In this document: positions 1 through 8,896 of the stretch, one piece after another
How the letters are laid out: each line of letters opens with the position of its first letter
Position numbering within the stretch: the stretch's first letter is position 1
Position numbers and translations under genes: made by a program
From: Peptoniphilus gorbachii
Lineage (GTDB): Bacteria; Bacillota; Clostridia; Tissierellales; Peptoniphilaceae
Length of the DNA: 59,507 bases
Reading direction: 5' to 3'
Assembly: GCF_016908115.1 (NCBI RefSeq)
Contig: NZ_JAFBDH010000008.1
Coordinates: forward strand, 1 to 59,507
Notes under the pieces: generated by a model
What the model was told of the DNA's origin: nothing
The model's input: only the letters and a program-made list of their open reading frames with translations
The model's database searches: none

Positions 1-34
1 TTGTATGTGATAATGAATTTGCCTTTTGTGCCAT
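1..34 (-). CDS. tnpA: tnpA, N-terminal fragment (continues outside window)
   Basis: Only eleven codons (MAQKANSLSHT) are inside the window. They are identical to the start of the two complete TnpA proteins at 2534-2992 and 51351-51809, so this is the beginning of a third tnpA gene reading leftwards out of the window. Whether the rest is intact cannot be seen. Confidence 0.8.
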   Translation of the reverse strand, partial: MAQKANSLSHT

Positions 35-179
35 ATTAATCACCTCTTATTATTTTAGGTCTGAACAACTCTATTATAATACTGAGGTGATTTTTTGGTA
101 TAACCTATTGTTGCCTACCCGCATAGCGGGTAGTTTTTTGTTTCGCACGCGTTGCGTGCTCAACTGACTAAAGTCACAA
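1..179 (-). mobile_element. IS200/IS605-family element, left end only (copy 1, cut by window edge)
   Basis: Positions 1-179 match, almost base for base, the 5' part of the complete copies at 2391-3136 and 51207-51952. They hold the first codons of tnpA (ATG at 34, reading left), its ribosome binding site, the pairing segment AATCACCTC, and the two end hairpins CTACCCGC/GCGGGTAG and GCACGC/GCGTGC. The conserved sequence stops at 179 (TTGTGAC on the minus strand). The rest of tnpA lies left of the window. One extra T in the run near 95-100 separates it from copy 2. No target duplication is expected for this family. Confidence 0.9.
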
Positions 180-220
180 AAGAAAAGTCTGCAAGATAAC
201 TTGCAGACTTTTCTTTTGTG
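175..220 (-). terminator. Perfect 21-bp inverted repeat, terminator-like, at IS end
   Basis: Arms 175-195 and 200-220 are perfect reverse complements around a 4-nt loop. The core is AAGTCTGCAAG/CTTGCAGACTT, followed on the minus strand by a T-rich tract. The outer five bases of the left arm (175-179) belong to the IS end, so either the target already carried TTGTG or the match is chance. No gene that this would terminate remains in the window: the next gene to the right (371) reads the other way. It may also work as a bidirectional terminator. Confidence 0.6.
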
Positions 221-370
221 GTTTTAATTGATAAATCGACAAAATTTAGTACAAAATTAAAACATTGACTTATTATACTCTCAGGTGTTAATTTATATTT
301 ATAAAAACGCTCCTATCATCTTTATTTAGATAAAGAAAACATTTTTATAAAAGGGAGCAAGGAGGTATTT

Positions 371-2374
371 ATGAAAAATAGCAAGAAGAGATTATTGATA
401 GCAGGTCTTGCATCTAGCATGGTCTTATCCATGGCAGTTCCAACTTTTGCCTGCACAGGTATTATCGTTGGTAAAGACCTAACTACTGATGGTTCTTTTA
501 TCTTTGGAAGAACTGAAGACTACCAAAGAAATAGGACTATGAGACTTGTAACTCACCCACGTGGAGAAATCAAGAAAGGCGATAAGTTGGTTGATGTCAA
601 CAACGGATTTACATACATACACAAGGAAGACTCTTTGAAGTTTTTCTCAACTCCAGACTCTTCTAAGAAGCCAAAAGACATGGAACAAGGTGTCTACGAT
701 GCAGCTGGCTACAATGAAGCAGGTGTAGGTATCTTCTGTACAGTTTCTGCTGACCCATCAGACGAAGTCTTAAAGGCTGATCCTTTTGTAAAAGATGGTG
801 TCAATGAAGCAAGTATGACAACTTTCTTACTTGCACACGCAAAATCAGCTAGGGGCGCAATTGAACTTTTGGCAAAAACTATTGATGAGCAAGGTGCGTC
901 AATGGGTGACATTGTTGCCTTTGGCGACCAAGATGAAGTTTGGTACATGGAAATTTACACTGGCCACCAATATGTTGCCATTAAGTATCCTGCCGACAAA
1001 TTTAGTATCTTCCCTAACGATTTTTGGCTAGGTGGCGTTGACCTTAAGGACAAGGAAAATGTAATTGCATCAAAAGACATAGTCGAAGTTGCAAAGAAAG
1101 CAAAGACTTATAAGGAAACTGCTGATGGTCTTATGGACATGGCTGGATCCTATGGTCCTAAGGAAATTGCAGATACATCTCGTTCAAGAGTTTGGTCTGG
1201 TATTCACGACCTTGACCCTAACTCAAAGCTTCCTTACGATGCAAAGAGATTTGATTTGTTAAACGACCTATCTGAAGGCAGTGAAAAAATAGACATCACT
1301 CATGCATTAAATGTCTTTAGAAATAGACTTGATGGAACTGAATTTACTCCATCAGACAACAAAGCTGAAAGAAAGGCAAACCCTAAGACTCACAAGAGAC
1401 CAATTGGATCCATTAACACAATGCAAGCCCACATCTTCCAAATTAAGAAGGGTTATCCAAAGGAAGCTCCGGGTCTTATGTGGATGACTCTAGGAAGTCC
1501 ACTTAACATTCCTTGGATTCCAATTTTCCCTGACATCAATGACTCTACTCCTGAAGCAAAAAATGATTCACCAGTTTACGATGCAAATTCTTACTACTGG
1601 GTTGGCTCATCAGTTAATGATTTAGTTTCTGGCAACAGAGAAGCTCTTGGCGAATCAACAAGAAAAACTGTAACAGACTTTGAAGCTAAAATCATGAAGG
1701 ACCTTCCTCAAGTTGAAAAGGAATGGATTGAACTTTATTCTAAGGACAAGGCAAAGGCTGCAGAATTCTCTACTGCTAAGACAATGGAATGGGAAAAAGA
1801 AGTTTTTGACCTAGAAAAGGGACTACAAAAGGAACTTTCACAAGTTTCTAAGGCTGACTTAATTGATCACTGGGCAAGAAAGCCTATTATCGATGCCATC
1901 AACAAGAAGTTAATGGTGGGTACAAGTGAGCTTAAGTTCTCTCCAAATGAAAAAATTACTCGCGGAGAATTTATCACTATACTTGGAAGACTTGGCAAGG
2001 TTGATACAAAGAAATATGCTGAAGTTAAGGACAAGAACATCGAAGCTGGCAAGTTCTACACTGAATACATGAACTGGGCTGTTGAAAATAAACTTCTTCC
2101 AAAGACTTCTAAAGCTATGGCTAATGAAGACATCACTCGTGAAGAAATGGCTTACACTTTGGCAGCTTATCTAAAACTAATGGGTGACGACACTTCAACT
2201 CTTAAGATGGTAGTCTTTGATGACCAAAAGGAAATCTCTGACTGGGCTCTTGGCGAAATTGAATTCCTAGTTAATAAGGGAATCCTAAGTGGAACTACTA
2301 ACAACAAGTTCTCACCTAAGGCAAACTTAACAAGGGCAGAAGTAGCACAAATAATTTCAAAGCTTAATAAGTAA
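371..2374 (+). CDS. Secreted C69-family peptidase (dipeptidase A-like) with three SLH repeats
   Basis: 667 aa. Residues 1-27 are a signal peptide (KKR, hydrophobic core, PTFA). Cleavage exposes Cys28 in ACTGIIVGKDLTTDG, the N-terminal nucleophile typical of C69/PepD dipeptidases of the Ntn fold; FGRTEDY follows as in the family. The catalytic part spans about 28-500. The C-terminus holds three S-layer homology repeats (about 505-555, 560-610 and 615-667) with the usual TRGE, TREE and TRAE motifs. This predicts an enzyme anchored to the cell-wall polymer that cleaves dipeptides or small peptides outside the cell. The start is supported by AAGGAGG at 359-365. It is monocistronic and converges on IS copy 2 16 bp downstream. 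Substrate is unknown. Confidence 0.88.
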   Translation: MKNSKKRLLIAGLASSMVLSMAVPTFACTGIIVGKDLTTDGSFIFGRTEDYQRNRTMRLVTHPRGEIKKGDKLVDVNNGFTYIHKEDSLKFFSTPDSSKKPKDMEQGVYDAAGYNEAGVGIFCTVSADPSDEVLKADPFVKDGVNEASMTTFLLAHAKSARGAIELLAKTIDEQGASMGDIVAFGDQDEVWYMEIYTGHQYVAIKYPADKFSIFPNDFWLGGVDLKDKENVIASKDIVEVAKKAKTYKETADGLMDMAGSYGPKEIADTSRSRVWSGIHDLDPNSKLPYDAKRFDLLNDLSEGSEKIDITHALNVFRNRLDGTEFTPSDNKAERKANPKTHKRPIGSINTMQAHIFQIKKGYPKEAPGLMWMTLGSPLNIPWIPIFPDINDSTPEAKNDSPVYDANSYYWVGSSVNDLVSGNREALGESTRKTVTDFEAKIMKDLPQVEKEWIELYSKDKAKAAEFSTAKTMEWEKEVFDLEKGLQKELSQVSKADLIDHWARKPIIDAINKKLMVGTSELKFSPNEKITRGEFITILGRLGKVDTKKYAEVKDKNIEAGKFYTEYMNWAVENKLLPKTSKAMANEDITREEMAYTLAAYLKLMGDDTSTLKMVVFDDQKEISDWALGEIEFLVNKGILSGTTNNKFSPKANLTRAEVAQIISKLNK

Positions 2375-2533
2375 GTTAATAAAACTTGGTAAATCATAAC
2401 CACCCGTAAAACGGGTGGTTTGATCACGGGCTATAAGCCCGAGTGATACCAACCAGCGTCTCAAGGCGCTGGTTTTCACTTTGTTCAAACCTTATTGTTT
2501 TTGCCTCTTTAGCCAGCCCCGAAAGGGCTTTAT

Positions 2534-2992
2534 TCATCTTCTTTTGAATGGATCTTCGTATTCTTTTACACTCAATTTATCCATTGCTATGTCGTGTTGC
2601 TCTTGCTCTCTTATATACCTTGCTATTGTTTGTTCATTCAATCCTACCGTACTTACATAATATCCCTCTGCCCAAAAATGTCTATTTCCAAATTTGTATT
2701 TTAGGTTTGCATGCTTGTCAAACATCATTAGTGCACTTTTTCCTTTCAAGTATCCCATGAAACTTGACACTGATATTTTTGGGGGAATACTAACTAACAT
2801 ATGCACATGATCTGGCATTAAATGTCCTTCTATTATTTCTACTCCTTTGTATTTGCATAATGTCCTAAATATTTCTCCCAAACTATCTCGGTATTGATTA
2901 AATACTATTTTTCGTCTATACTTTGGTGTAAAGACAATATGATATTTACACATCCATTTTGTATGTGATAATGAATTTGCCTTTTGTGCCAT
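2534..2992 (-). CDS. tnpA: IS200-type HUH (Y1) transposase TnpA
   Basis: 152 aa from the ATG at 2992. A GTG nine bases upstream lies inside the ribosome binding site GAGGTGATT and is rejected as the start. The HUH motif HVH appears in PDHVHMLVSIPP, and the catalytic Tyr is in the later GYYVSTVG segment. This family catalyses single-strand DNA excision and insertion through a 5'-phosphotyrosine intermediate. The length is normal for the family. It differs from the copy at 51351 at three residues (K/N, T/M, R/K), so the copies spread recently. Translation is probably damped by pairing of the ribosome binding site with AATCACCTC about 40 nt upstream. Confidence 0.95.
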   Translation of the reverse strand: MAQKANSLSHTKWMCKYHIVFTPKYRRKIVFNQYRDSLGEIFRTLCKYKGVEIIEGHLMPDHVHMLVSIPPKISVSSFMGYLKGKSALMMFDKHANLKYKFGNRHFWAEGYYVSTVGLNEQTIARYIREQEQHDIAMDKLSVKEYEDPFKRR

Positions 2993-3060
2993 ATTAATCA
3001 CCTCTTATTATTTTAGGTCTGAACAACTCTATTATAATACTGAGGTGATTTTTGGTATAA
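2993..3060 (-). promoter_or_regulatory. tnpA leader: stem that sequesters the ribosome binding site
   Basis: On the minus strand AATCACCTC is followed about 40 nt later by GAGGTGATT, its exact complement. The second segment contains the Shine-Dalgarno of tnpA just before the ATG. Pairing would hide the ribosome binding site, as is established for Salmonella IS200. The same leader occurs at copies 1, 3 and 4. Confidence 0.7.
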
Positions 3061-3136
3061 CCTATTGTTGCCTACCCGCATAGCGGGTAGTTTTTTGTTT
3101 CGCACGCGTTGCGTGCTCAACTGACTAAAGTCACAA

Positions 3137-3163
3137 TCAAAAAAGGCGGCTCATGCCGCCTTC
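3137..3163 (-). terminator. Terminator of ftsH
   Basis: Stem GGCGGC (3145-3150), loop TCAT, stem GCCGCC (3155-3160), with a run of A on the plus strand at 3138-3144 that gives a T-tract on the minus strand. It lies 11 bp after the ftsH stop codon. IS copy 2 begins immediately after the T-tract. Confidence 0.85.
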
Positions 3164-3173
3164 TTCATAATTC

Positions 3174-5018
3174 TTATTCTTCTTCATCTAAGTTCTTGTA
3201 CTTTGATAAAATTTCCATAAATTGTTTGCCAGTTATTGTTTCTTCTTCAAGCAAGTATTCTGCAAGTTCCTTCATGGCATCTCTATTGTCTGCAATTAAT
3301 TTTCTGGCATTTTCTTGTGCATTTTTTATGATTTTAACCATTAAGTCGTCAATTTCTTTTCTAGTTTCTTCTGAGCAGTTCATATTTCCATTGTCGCCCA
3401 TATATCTTGAACCAGCATCTTGGAACTTAACCATGCCAAATTCGTCAGCCATGCCATATTGAGTTATCATAGCCCTAGCAGTTTCTGTTGCCTTTTCAAT
3501 ATCATTGGCAGCGCCAGTTGATACTTCATTAAAAATAACTTCTTCTGCTGCACGACCACCACATAGAGTTGTTATATGATTTATTAAATCTTCTCTTGTG
3601 TAGAGATTTTTTTCATCTTTTGGAACCTGCATAGTATAACCTAGAGCTCCTGAAGTTCTTGGTATAATTGTAATTTTTTCCACAGGTTCAGAGCCAGTTT
3701 GAAGGGCAGCAACAAGGGCATGACCAATTTCGTGGTAGGATACCCTCTTCTTTTCTTCTGGAGATAGGATATCTTGCTTTCTTTGTGCTCCTGCAATTAC
3801 AACTTCAATGGATTCTTGTATGTCTTCTTGACGAACTTTGTCGTGACCCATTCTCACTGCACGAAGAGCAGCTTCATTTAAAATATTTGCAAGTTGAGCA
3901 CCAGATGCACCGGCAGTTGATCTTGCAACAAGAGAAAAATCTATGCCATCTTCCATGAGATATTTCTTTGCGTGAACTTTTAATATTTCAATTCTGTCTT
4001 TAAGTGTTGGAAGCTCAACTCTAATTTGTCTATCGAATCTTCCTGGTCTTAAAAGGGCTGGGTCTAAAATTTCTGGTCTATTAGTTGCAGCCAGCATAAC
4101 AATTCCTATGTTTCCGTCAAAACCATCCATTTCAGATAAAAGTTGATTTAAAGTTTGTTCTCTTTCATCGTTACCTGAAATTCCTGCTGAATCTCTCTTC
4201 TTTCCAATTGTGTCAATTTCGTCTATAAAAATAATGCAAGGAGCATTTTTCTTTGCTTCTTCAAAAAGTTCTCTAACTCTTGCAGCTCCACGACCAACAA
4301 ACATTTCCACAAATTCAGAACCTGCAATAGAGAAGAAAGGCACATGGCTTTCGCCAGCAACTGCCCTTGCAAGTAAAGTTTTACCAGTTCCTGGAGGTCC
4401 TACAAGTAGGGCTCCCTTTGGGCATTTCGCACCAATTCTTGTGTACTTCTTTGGATTTTTTAAATAATCTACAATTTCAACAAGAGATTCTTCTGCTTCC
4501 TCTTGACCTGCGACATCTCCAAAATTTACAGTCTCGCCGTTGGGTTCGTATTTTTCAATTTTCTTTCCGCCGCCAAAAATTCCTCCAGGACCACCAGTCA
4601 TGCCTGCTATTTTCTTGGCAAAGGCTCTTTGTAAAAAGAAAAATAACAAAATTGGAATTCCCCAAGTCATTATAAAGGACATAAATAAACTTGGTTTTTC
4701 AGGAATTTCTGAGGAATATTTTACATTTTTTTCCTCTAAATCTTTAACAAGATCTGGGTCTTCCATCTTTCCAGTTTTGTAAATTTTTTTATCATCTTTT
4801 AAAGTGTAAAGAATTTGGTCCTGCCTAAAGTTTACTTCCTCAATTTTTCCCTGGCTAAGATTTCTTCTAAAATCGGAATACGCTGAGTTTTCCATGCTAT
4901 TTTGTGAAAGCATAGGAAGAATCAACCAGTTTAGGGCAAAAACTGCCAAGATGGCAATTAAGTAATATCTAAGTAAATTATATTGAGGTCTCTTATTATT
5001 ATTGCCTTTATTTTCCAT
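3174..5018 (-). CDS. ftsH: ATP-dependent zinc metalloprotease FtsH
   Basis: 614 aa membrane protease that degrades misfolded and regulatory membrane and cytosolic proteins as a hexamer. Two membrane segments (about 15-36 and 108-131) flank a small external domain. The AAA domain has Walker A GPPGTGKT (207-214), Walker B IIFIDEID (262-269) and the second region of homology [20 protein letters not shown]. The zinc site is HEIGH (429-433), where most homologues have HEAGH; both His and the Glu are kept. The third ligand is probably the Asp in [11 protein letters not shown]. The start is supported by AGGAGG just upstream of 5018. It has its own terminator and follows the nrdB terminator, so it is probably transcribed alone. 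Confidence 0.97.
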   Translation of the reverse strand: MENKGNNNKRPQYNLLRYYLIAILAVFALNWLILPMLSQNSMENSAYSDFRRNLSQGKIEEVNFRQDQILYTLKDDKKIYKTGKMEDPDLVKDLEEKNVKYSSEIPEKPSLFMSFIMTWGIPILLFFFLQRAFAKKIAGMTGGPGGIFGGGKKIEKYEPNGETVNFGDVAGQEEAEESLVEIVDYLKNPKKYTRIGAKCPKGALLVGPPGTGKTLLARAVAGESHVPFFSIAGSEFVEMFVGRGAARVRELFEEAKKNAPCIIFIDEIDTIGKKRDSAGISGNDEREQTLNQLLSEMDGFDGNIGIVMLAATNRPEILDPALLRPGRFDRQIRVELPTLKDRIEILKVHAKKYLMEDGIDFSLVARSTAGASGAQLANILNEAALRAVRMGHDKVRQEDIQESIEVVIAGAQRKQDILSPEEKKRVSYHEIGHALVAALQTGSEPVEKITIIPRTSGALGYTMQVPKDEKNLYTREDLINHITTLCGGRAAEEVIFNEVSTGAANDIEKATETARAMITQYGMADEFGMVKFQDAGSRYMGDNGNMNCSEETRKEIDDLMVKIIKNAQENARKLIADNRDAMKELAEYLLEEETITGKQFMEILSKYKNLDEEE

Positions 5019-5062
5019 AATTTTCCTCCTATTAAATTGGGATGAATTAAAATTTTTTAATT

Positions 5063-5087
5063 AAAAAACCGGATGCAAGATCCGGCT
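5063..5087 (-). terminator. Terminator of nrdAB
   Basis: Stem CCGGAT (5069-5074) and ATCCGG (5080-5085) with loop GCAAG, followed by TTTTTT on the minus strand. It lies just past the nrdB stop at 5102. Confidence 0.85.
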
Positions 5088-5101
5088 AAAATTTTATTTT
5101 A

Positions 5102-6142
5102 TTAAAGGTCGTCTTCTATTACAGAAGATTTTGAATAAGCAGATGGCTTTGCTTCAAAAAAGTCTGTCTTAATTTGATTTGGATCGGAGTATTCGCTAAC
5201 CCATTTCATGGATTCAGGTTCTTCAGTGTTTTCTTCAAAGAGATTCCCGAAACCTAAATTTCTTGAACGCAAGTTGCCAAGATACATAATGTAGTCTTCG
5301 ATCATTTTTTCATTTAGACCTCTAATTTCATCGCCTATGACATACTTACCCCAAGAGATTTCTTCTTCAACACCTTTTTTAAGCATCTCTTTATATTTTT
5401 TTATATTTTCATCAGTAAATATTTCTGGATTTTCCTTTTTCATCTCAAGAATAATACTTCTAAAGAGCCAAAGGTGAGTGTTCTCATCTCTGTTGATGTA
5501 TCTTATTTCAGATACTGTGCCAGGCATCTTGCCCATTCTTCCAAGATTGTAGAAGAAGGAGAAGCCTGAGTAAAAATAAATTCCTTCCAAAATATAATTT
5601 GCAATAAGAGCCTTCATGAAGTTGTCTATATTTTCGTCTTCATAAAAATCTTGGTATTGGTCGCCAATAAATTTATTTCTCTTTAAGAGAACTTCATCGT
5701 CCTTGTATTGGTAGAGAATTTCTTCTCTCTCTTCTGGGGAACAAATTGTGTCAAGAATATAAGAGTAAGATTGAGAGTGAATTGACTCTTGATAACCTTG
5801 AATTGATAGACACAAATTTATTTCATTTGCCGTTACATAGGATTGAAGTTTTGGAATTTGTGCAGTTTGTAGTGAATCAAGATATATTAGAAAAGACAAA
5901 ATTTTGTCGTAGGCAGTCTTTTCATGGACATCTAAAAGTCTATAGTCCTTTACATCTTGTGAAAGATTAATTTCTTCTGGTATCCAAAAATTATTCATGG
6001 CTTGGCGATACCAGTCACTAGTCCAGCTGTATTTTAGATTGTTAAAATCATTTAAATTTGTTGTGTTTCCATTAATAACTCTTCTCTTTGATGTTTCAAT
6101 GTCGCCCTTTTCATTAAAAAGACCTCTTTTTGAAAGTTTCAT
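5102..6142 (-). CDS. nrdB: Class I ribonucleotide reductase, beta (radical-generating) subunit
   Basis: 346 aa from the ATG at 6142, which has GGAGG five to nine bases upstream. An upstream GTG at 6166 overlaps the end of nrdA and is rejected. The dimetal ligands seen by comparison with E. coli NrdB are the Asp in YLDSLQ, the Glu and His in YQESIHS, the Glu in ILEGIYFY, and the Glu and His in RDENTH. The radical Tyr follows in SQSY. All are present, so this is a metal/Tyr class I enzyme and not the ligand-depleted Ie type. It works with NrdA to make deoxyribonucleotides. No nrdI or nrdH gene is adjacent. The requirement for oxygen or another oxidant is notable in a presumed anaerobe. Confidence 0.93.
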   Translation of the reverse strand: MKLSKRGLFNEKGDIETSKRRVINGNTTNLNDFNNLKYSWTSDWYRQAMNNFWIPEEINLSQDVKDYRLLDVHEKTAYDKILSFLIYLDSLQTAQIPKLQSYVTANEINLCLSIQGYQESIHSQSYSYILDTICSPEEREEILYQYKDDEVLLKRNKFIGDQYQDFYEDENIDNFMKALIANYILEGIYFYSGFSFFYNLGRMGKMPGTVSEIRYINRDENTHLWLFRSIILEMKKENPEIFTDENIKKYKEMLKKGVEEEISWGKYVIGDEIRGLNEKMIEDYIMYLGNLRSRNLGFGNLFEENTEEPESMKWVSEYSDPNQIKTDFFEAKPSAYSKSSVIEDDL

Positions 6143-6155
6143 AATTCCTCCTATT

Positions 6156-8684
6156 TTATGACGCACAATAATCGCAGTCTTCCACTTCTAGTGACTTACT
6201 TCTAACATAATAAACTGACTTTATTTTTTCCTTAGCTGCTTTTATATAGAGATTTAAAATTTTTCTCATTGTAAAGTCCGTTGTGATATAAAAATTAATT
6301 GATTGAGCTTGGTCAATATGTCTTTGACGAATGGCAGCAGCTTCAATTACAAAATTTTGGTCTAGCTCATGAGCATTCTCGTAAAGCCAAAAAGTTTGCG
6401 GAGTTAAATCTGGTGCAACTCTAGGTAGGATTGAGCCCTTCTTTTCTTCCAAGAAGTACCTATTCATAATTGGATCAACGCCAGCACTTGTTGCAGATAT
6501 AATAGAAGTTGATCCCGTTGGTGCAATTGCCATTATATAACCATTTCTAAGTCCATTATTTTTTACATCTTCTCTAAGTTTATTCCACTTGTCATCTTTA
6601 TAATATCTTAAATCAAAATATTCGCCACTTTGCCAGTCAGATCCTTCAAAGAAATCATAGGCTCCCTTTTCCTTGGCAATTTCCATAGAAGCAGTTATTG
6701 CATGATAATTTATTCTCTCATAAACATCGTCTGCCCACTTTAGGTGGTCTTCTATATCAGAAAATGCCATGCCAGCTTTTACAAGGGCGTGATGATAACC
6801 AGATGTGCCAAGTCCAATGGACCTATACTTCCTATTTGTAACTTTTGCATAAGGTATTGGATAGTAGTTTAGGTCGATTACATTATCAAGGGCCCTAACT
6901 GTTGTGGCAACAATATCCTTTAAGCCCTCATCATCTTGTAAATCAATATTTCCAAGTACAAGGGAGGCAAGATTACATACAACAAAATCGCCAGGTCTTG
7001 TCTTTGTAACAATTATTTCTTCTCCATCGATATTTTCTATAGTGGTGTCAAGAGTTTCTATGGCAGACATATTTTGCATAATTTCTGTGCAAAGATTTGA
7101 AGAATAAATCATGCCCTTATGCTTATTTGGATTCATTTCATTGACATTATCTCTATAAAAGGCGAAAGGAGTTCCCGTTTCTGTAAGAGATTTTATAATA
7201 AGTCTCACTAAATCCTTGACGCTCATTTCACGTCTTGAAATGTTTTTATCTGCAATACATTCTCTATATTTTTCTTCCCATTCCTTGCCGTAAAAATCTT
7301 CAAGGGAATAACCCTTTTTCTCTAAAATTTCGTGAGGATCGAACATATACCAAGTTGCATTTATATCTTTTTCTGCAAGTTCAAAAAATAAATTTGGATA
7401 GCAAATAGCAGGGAAGATGTCATGTGCCTTCATTCTATCATCGCCATTATTTGTCCTAAGTTGTAAAAATTCTGGAATGTCCTTGTGCCAAGCATCTAAA
7501 TAGCAGGCAACTGAACCCTGACGAACTCCTAATTGATCAACAGCAACAGCAGTGTCATTAGCAAGTTTAATCCATCTTATTACTCCACCAGCAACACCCT
7601 TAAAACCTCTAATATCAGAACCTGTTGCACGAACTTTTCCAAAATAAAGTCCCATTCCGCCTCCATGCTTAGAAATTTGTGCAAAATTATCGATGGAGCG
7701 ATAAATTCCCTTTAAAGTATCTGGAACTGTGTCTATAAAGCAAGATGAAAGCTGGTTGTAAGGCTTTCTCGCATTGGACATAGTTGGAGTTGCCACTGTA
7801 ACCTTTAGTGTTGAATAAATATCATAAAATTTCTTTGCCCAATAAATCTTATTTTTTTCAGGTATGGCAAGGTGCATGGCAATGCCCATAAACATCTCCT
7901 GGATGCTTTCCACAAATCTGCCATCGTGACTTCTTATTACATATCTCTTTATTAAAAGATCAAGACCAGAATAATTTAAAAGCTGATTTCTTGAATTATC
8001 AATATAATTTTCAAGTTCTAAAATTTCTTCCTTAGAATAATTTTCCAAAATATATTTTCCGTAGAGATTTTTTTCAGTTAAAAATTTTATTTTTTCGTAG
8101 AAATTATTTATATTTATGTCATGCAAATTTTCTGCAATTTTCTTTTCCAAATCATAGTTTAAAAATAGGGCAGCAATAAATTCCCATTTAGGTGAGTCCT
8201 TATCAGTAAGTTCACTGGCAGCCTTTATAATTTCAGAAAGATAGGCATCTTGACTTTGGTCCTTTTTCACAAAAGATTCAAACTTGTTGTATAAATTTTC
8301 CAACTCGTATTTTTTTGGATCATAATTTTTTCTAACAAATTTTAAAATCTTTATTACATTTTTATCTTTAATAAAATAAGAAAATTTATCTAAAATTTGT
8401 CTTTCTTCAGAATGCCTATTTCTATAAAGAATATAGGCCTTTACAACTTCAATTTCTTTTTCATCAATTAGCTTTAATTCAACTAGATCCTGGATTTCCT
8501 CAACTGTGGGAGGATTCTTGGGATCATAATTTTTCATAAGCTTTTCTTTAATGTCAAGAGCATAATTATTTATTACATTGTCATCGTATTCTTTTCCAAC
8601 AGAATCAAAGGCCTTTTCAATTGCATTTTTTATCTTCAGATGGTCAAAAGTAGCCTCTCTCTTGTCTCTTTTTAATATTTTCAT
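6156..8684 (-). CDS. nrdA: Class I ribonucleotide reductase, alpha (catalytic) subunit
   Basis: 842 aa. An N-terminal ATP-cone (about 1-90, starting KILKRDKREATFDHLKIKNA) predicts allosteric control by ATP/dATP. The barrel carries SSCFIDTVPDT with a substrate Cys, and NLCTEIMQ with a second reactive Cys region. The C-terminal tail ends in CDYC, the redox pair reduced by thioredoxin. It is followed by nrdB after 13 bp with the nrdB ribosome binding site over its stop codon, so the two are co-transcribed and probably coupled. The promoter and a likely NrdR site lie at 8718-8746. Confidence 0.96.
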   Translation of the reverse strand: MKILKRDKREATFDHLKIKNAIEKAFDSVGKEYDDNVINNYALDIKEKLMKNYDPKNPPTVEEIQDLVELKLIDEKEIEVVKAYILYRNRHSEERQILDKFSYFIKDKNVIKILKFVRKNYDPKKYELENLYNKFESFVKKDQSQDAYLSEIIKAASELTDKDSPKWEFIAALFLNYDLEKKIAENLHDININNFYEKIKFLTEKNLYGKYILENYSKEEILELENYIDNSRNQLLNYSGLDLLIKRYVIRSHDGRFVESIQEMFMGIAMHLAIPEKNKIYWAKKFYDIYSTLKVTVATPTMSNARKPYNQLSSCFIDTVPDTLKGIYRSIDNFAQISKHGGGMGLYFGKVRATGSDIRGFKGVAGGVIRWIKLANDTAVAVDQLGVRQGSVACYLDAWHKDIPEFLQLRTNNGDDRMKAHDIFPAICYPNLFFELAEKDINATWYMFDPHEILEKKGYSLEDFYGKEWEEKYRECIADKNISRREMSVKDLVRLIIKSLTETGTPFAFYRDNVNEMNPNKHKGMIYSSNLCTEIMQNMSAIETLDTTIENIDGEEIIVTKTRPGDFVVCNLASLVLGNIDLQDDEGLKDIVATTVRALDNVIDLNYYPIPYAKVTNRKYRSIGLGTSGYHHALVKAGMAFSDIEDHLKWADDVYERINYHAITASMEIAKEKGAYDFFEGSDWQSGEYFDLRYYKDDKWNKLREDVKNNGLRNGYIMAIAPTGSTSIISATSAGVDPIMNRYFLEEKKGSILPRVAPDLTPQTFWLYENAHELDQNFVIEAAAIRQRHIDQAQSINFYITTDFTMRKILNLYIKAAKEKIKSVYYVRSKSLEVEDCDYCAS

Positions 8685-8717
8685 GAATCCCCCATATAGT
8701 ATAATTTTTATAATTTT

Positions 8718-8746
8718 ATTCTAAATACTACTATATATTATCACAA
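8718..8746 (-). promoter_or_regulatory. Probable nrdA promoter with an NrdR-like box in its spacer
   Basis: On the minus strand TTGTGA (8741-8746) and TAGAAT (8718-8723) are 17 bp apart. The segment 8728-8743 matches the NrdR consensus acaCwATATATwGtgt at about 11 of 16 positions, including the ATATATAGT core. A weaker partial match lies near 8687-8702, about four helical turns away. NrdR represses nrd operons in many bacteria; nrdR itself is not in this window. Confidence 0.4.
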
Positions 8747-8840
8747 AGAATAATTTATAAGTAGACTAATCATAAAATAAAATAATTAATTATTTTAATT
8801 TTATTCTTATTTTTCATAAAAAATTTTTTTAGAAATTTAT

Positions 8841-8873
8841 AAAAAAATCCCAAGAGCCTTTGCCCTTGGGATT
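8841..8873 (-). terminator. Terminator of the stalk-domain lipoprotein gene
   Basis: Stem AATCCCAAGAGC (8846-8857) pairs with GCCCTTGGGATT (8862-8873), and a run of seven T follows on the minus strand. The stop codon of the upstream gene is at 8897. Confidence 0.88.
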
Positions 8874-8896
8874 CTAATTTTTAATTTTAAATTAAA

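Larger units (their letters stand above)
2391..3136 (-). mobile_element. IS200/IS605-family insertion sequence (copy 2, complete, tnpA only)
   Basis: About 746 bp, bounded by the sequence shared with copy 3: TTGTGAC at the tnpA-proximal end (3136) and GGTTATGATTT at the distal end (2391). It contains one gene, tnpA. There are hairpins at both ends rather than inverted repeats: GCACGC/GCGTGC and CTACCCGC/GCGGGTAG upstream, and four stems downstream of tnpA (AGCCC/GGGCT, CCAGCG/CGCTGG, CGGGCT/AGCCCG, CCACCCGT/ACGGGTGG). No tnpB is present. It sits directly after the T-tract of the ftsH terminator. Confidence 0.93.

Noticed and set aside
2391-2533. CRISPR-like or attenuator reading of the hairpin array after tnpA
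   Set aside because: The four stems are different sequences without spacers, and they recur with every IS copy, so they belong to the element.
3109-3462. 117-codon plus-strand frame running from the IS end into ftsH
   Set aside because: It runs through the ftsH terminator and antisense to conserved ftsH sequence; no start signal.
6143-6166. GTG 6166 as the nrdB start
   Set aside because: It would put the AGGAGG ribosome binding site inside the coding sequence; ATG 6142 has correct spacing.
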